Assembly (NCBI GenBank): GCA_022827625.1
Contig: JAJEIE010000029.1
Location: 1-64,000, forward strand
DNA from: Candidatus Poribacteria bacterium
Lineage (GTDB): Bacteria; Poribacteria; WGA-4E; WGA-3G
Direction: 5' to 3'
Length of the DNA stretch: 64,000 nt
The position numbers and the translations under genes were made by a program. Numbering within the stretch: the first letter of the stretch is position 1; every line of letters begins with the position of its first letter. The notes below the pieces were generated by a model. That model made no database searches, was not told the DNA's origin, and worked only from the letters and a program-made list of their open reading frames with translations. Positions 63,949-64,000 of the stretch are shown here, one piece after another.

Positions 63949-64000
63949 GTTTATCACCTCAAGATTTAGAATATTGGTTTCCGAACTACGCCATATATAT

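Noticed and set aside
1-64000. tRNA, rRNA or CRISPR array
   Set aside because: No cloverleaf with a TTCGA-type T arm, no rRNA core and no regularly spaced identical repeats were seen by eye; a covariance-model search would settle short RNAs.

Overview
This window looks like a chromosome segment of a Gram-negative, non-model bacterium, most probably Candidatus Poribacteria or a close relative (inference from gene content, not from a marker phylogeny). The pointers are three phytanoyl-CoA dioxygenase-family (PhyH) genes, three Gfo/Idh/MocA oxidoreductases, two paralogous TIM-barrel amidohydrolases, secreted proteins ending in a FlgD-like C-terminal domain, an Omp85-type barrel protein, and many short dispersed palindromic or tandem repeats between genes. 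No rRNA, tRNA or CRISPR array was found.

Layout. 1-1.0 kb: 5' part of a minus-strand TnpB (IS200/IS605) gene with promoter and end-like hairpin. 1.0-7.6 kb: a duplicated-domain hypothetical protein, a small membrane protein, then on the minus strand comF, smc and a conserved uncharacterised gene. 7.7-14.8 kb: alpha/beta hydrolase, a RelE/HigB-type toxin-antitoxin pair, and a minus-strand sugar cluster (HIT protein, RhaI-type isomerase, Gfo/Idh), then a degenerate kinase, a PhyH gene and an SDR epimerase. 14.8-18.6 kb: succinate dehydrogenase operon sdhC-sdhA-sdhB behind a near-consensus promoter. 18.6-26.9 kb: Gfo/Idh, a TPR lipoprotein, then rho-rpmE-prfA-prmC-queF. 27-32.7 kb: Gfo/Idh, PhyH, GMC oxidoreductase, a PLP enzyme and an amidohydrolase.

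About 32.7-44.2 kb is an accessory island: nucleotidyltransferase, stand-alone HsdR_N-type nuclease, serine hydrolase, a complete but frameshifted IS3 element, an EcoRI-like restriction-modification pair with a DUF4145 gene, a second amidohydrolase paralogous to the first, and a TcmP/DUF5131 (three-Cys-motif) pair. 44.3-53.5 kb holds a ZIP-type transporter, large secreted proteins (glucuronidase-like and 14-repeat FG-GAP, both with C-terminal sorting-like domains), a discoidin-like lipoprotein, a third PhyH gene and a small beta-propeller. 53.5-64 kb, all minus strand: queG, pheA, a DUF5069 gene with an in-frame UGA, a UPF0182 membrane protein, a metallopeptidase/beta-propeller/Omp85 fusion, and two lipoproteins.

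The most unusual item is the DUF5069 gene at 55793-56038: a UGA stands where the family usually has Cys, the frame stays open and family-like for 39 further codons, and a small hairpin with a G-containing loop begins about 13 nt after the UGA. It is either a selenocysteine candidate or a one-base nonsense change. Next in interest are the TcmP/DUF5131 pair, the stand-alone HsdR_N nuclease, and the recurring palindromic repeats, one of which forms the hydrophobic core of a signal peptide.
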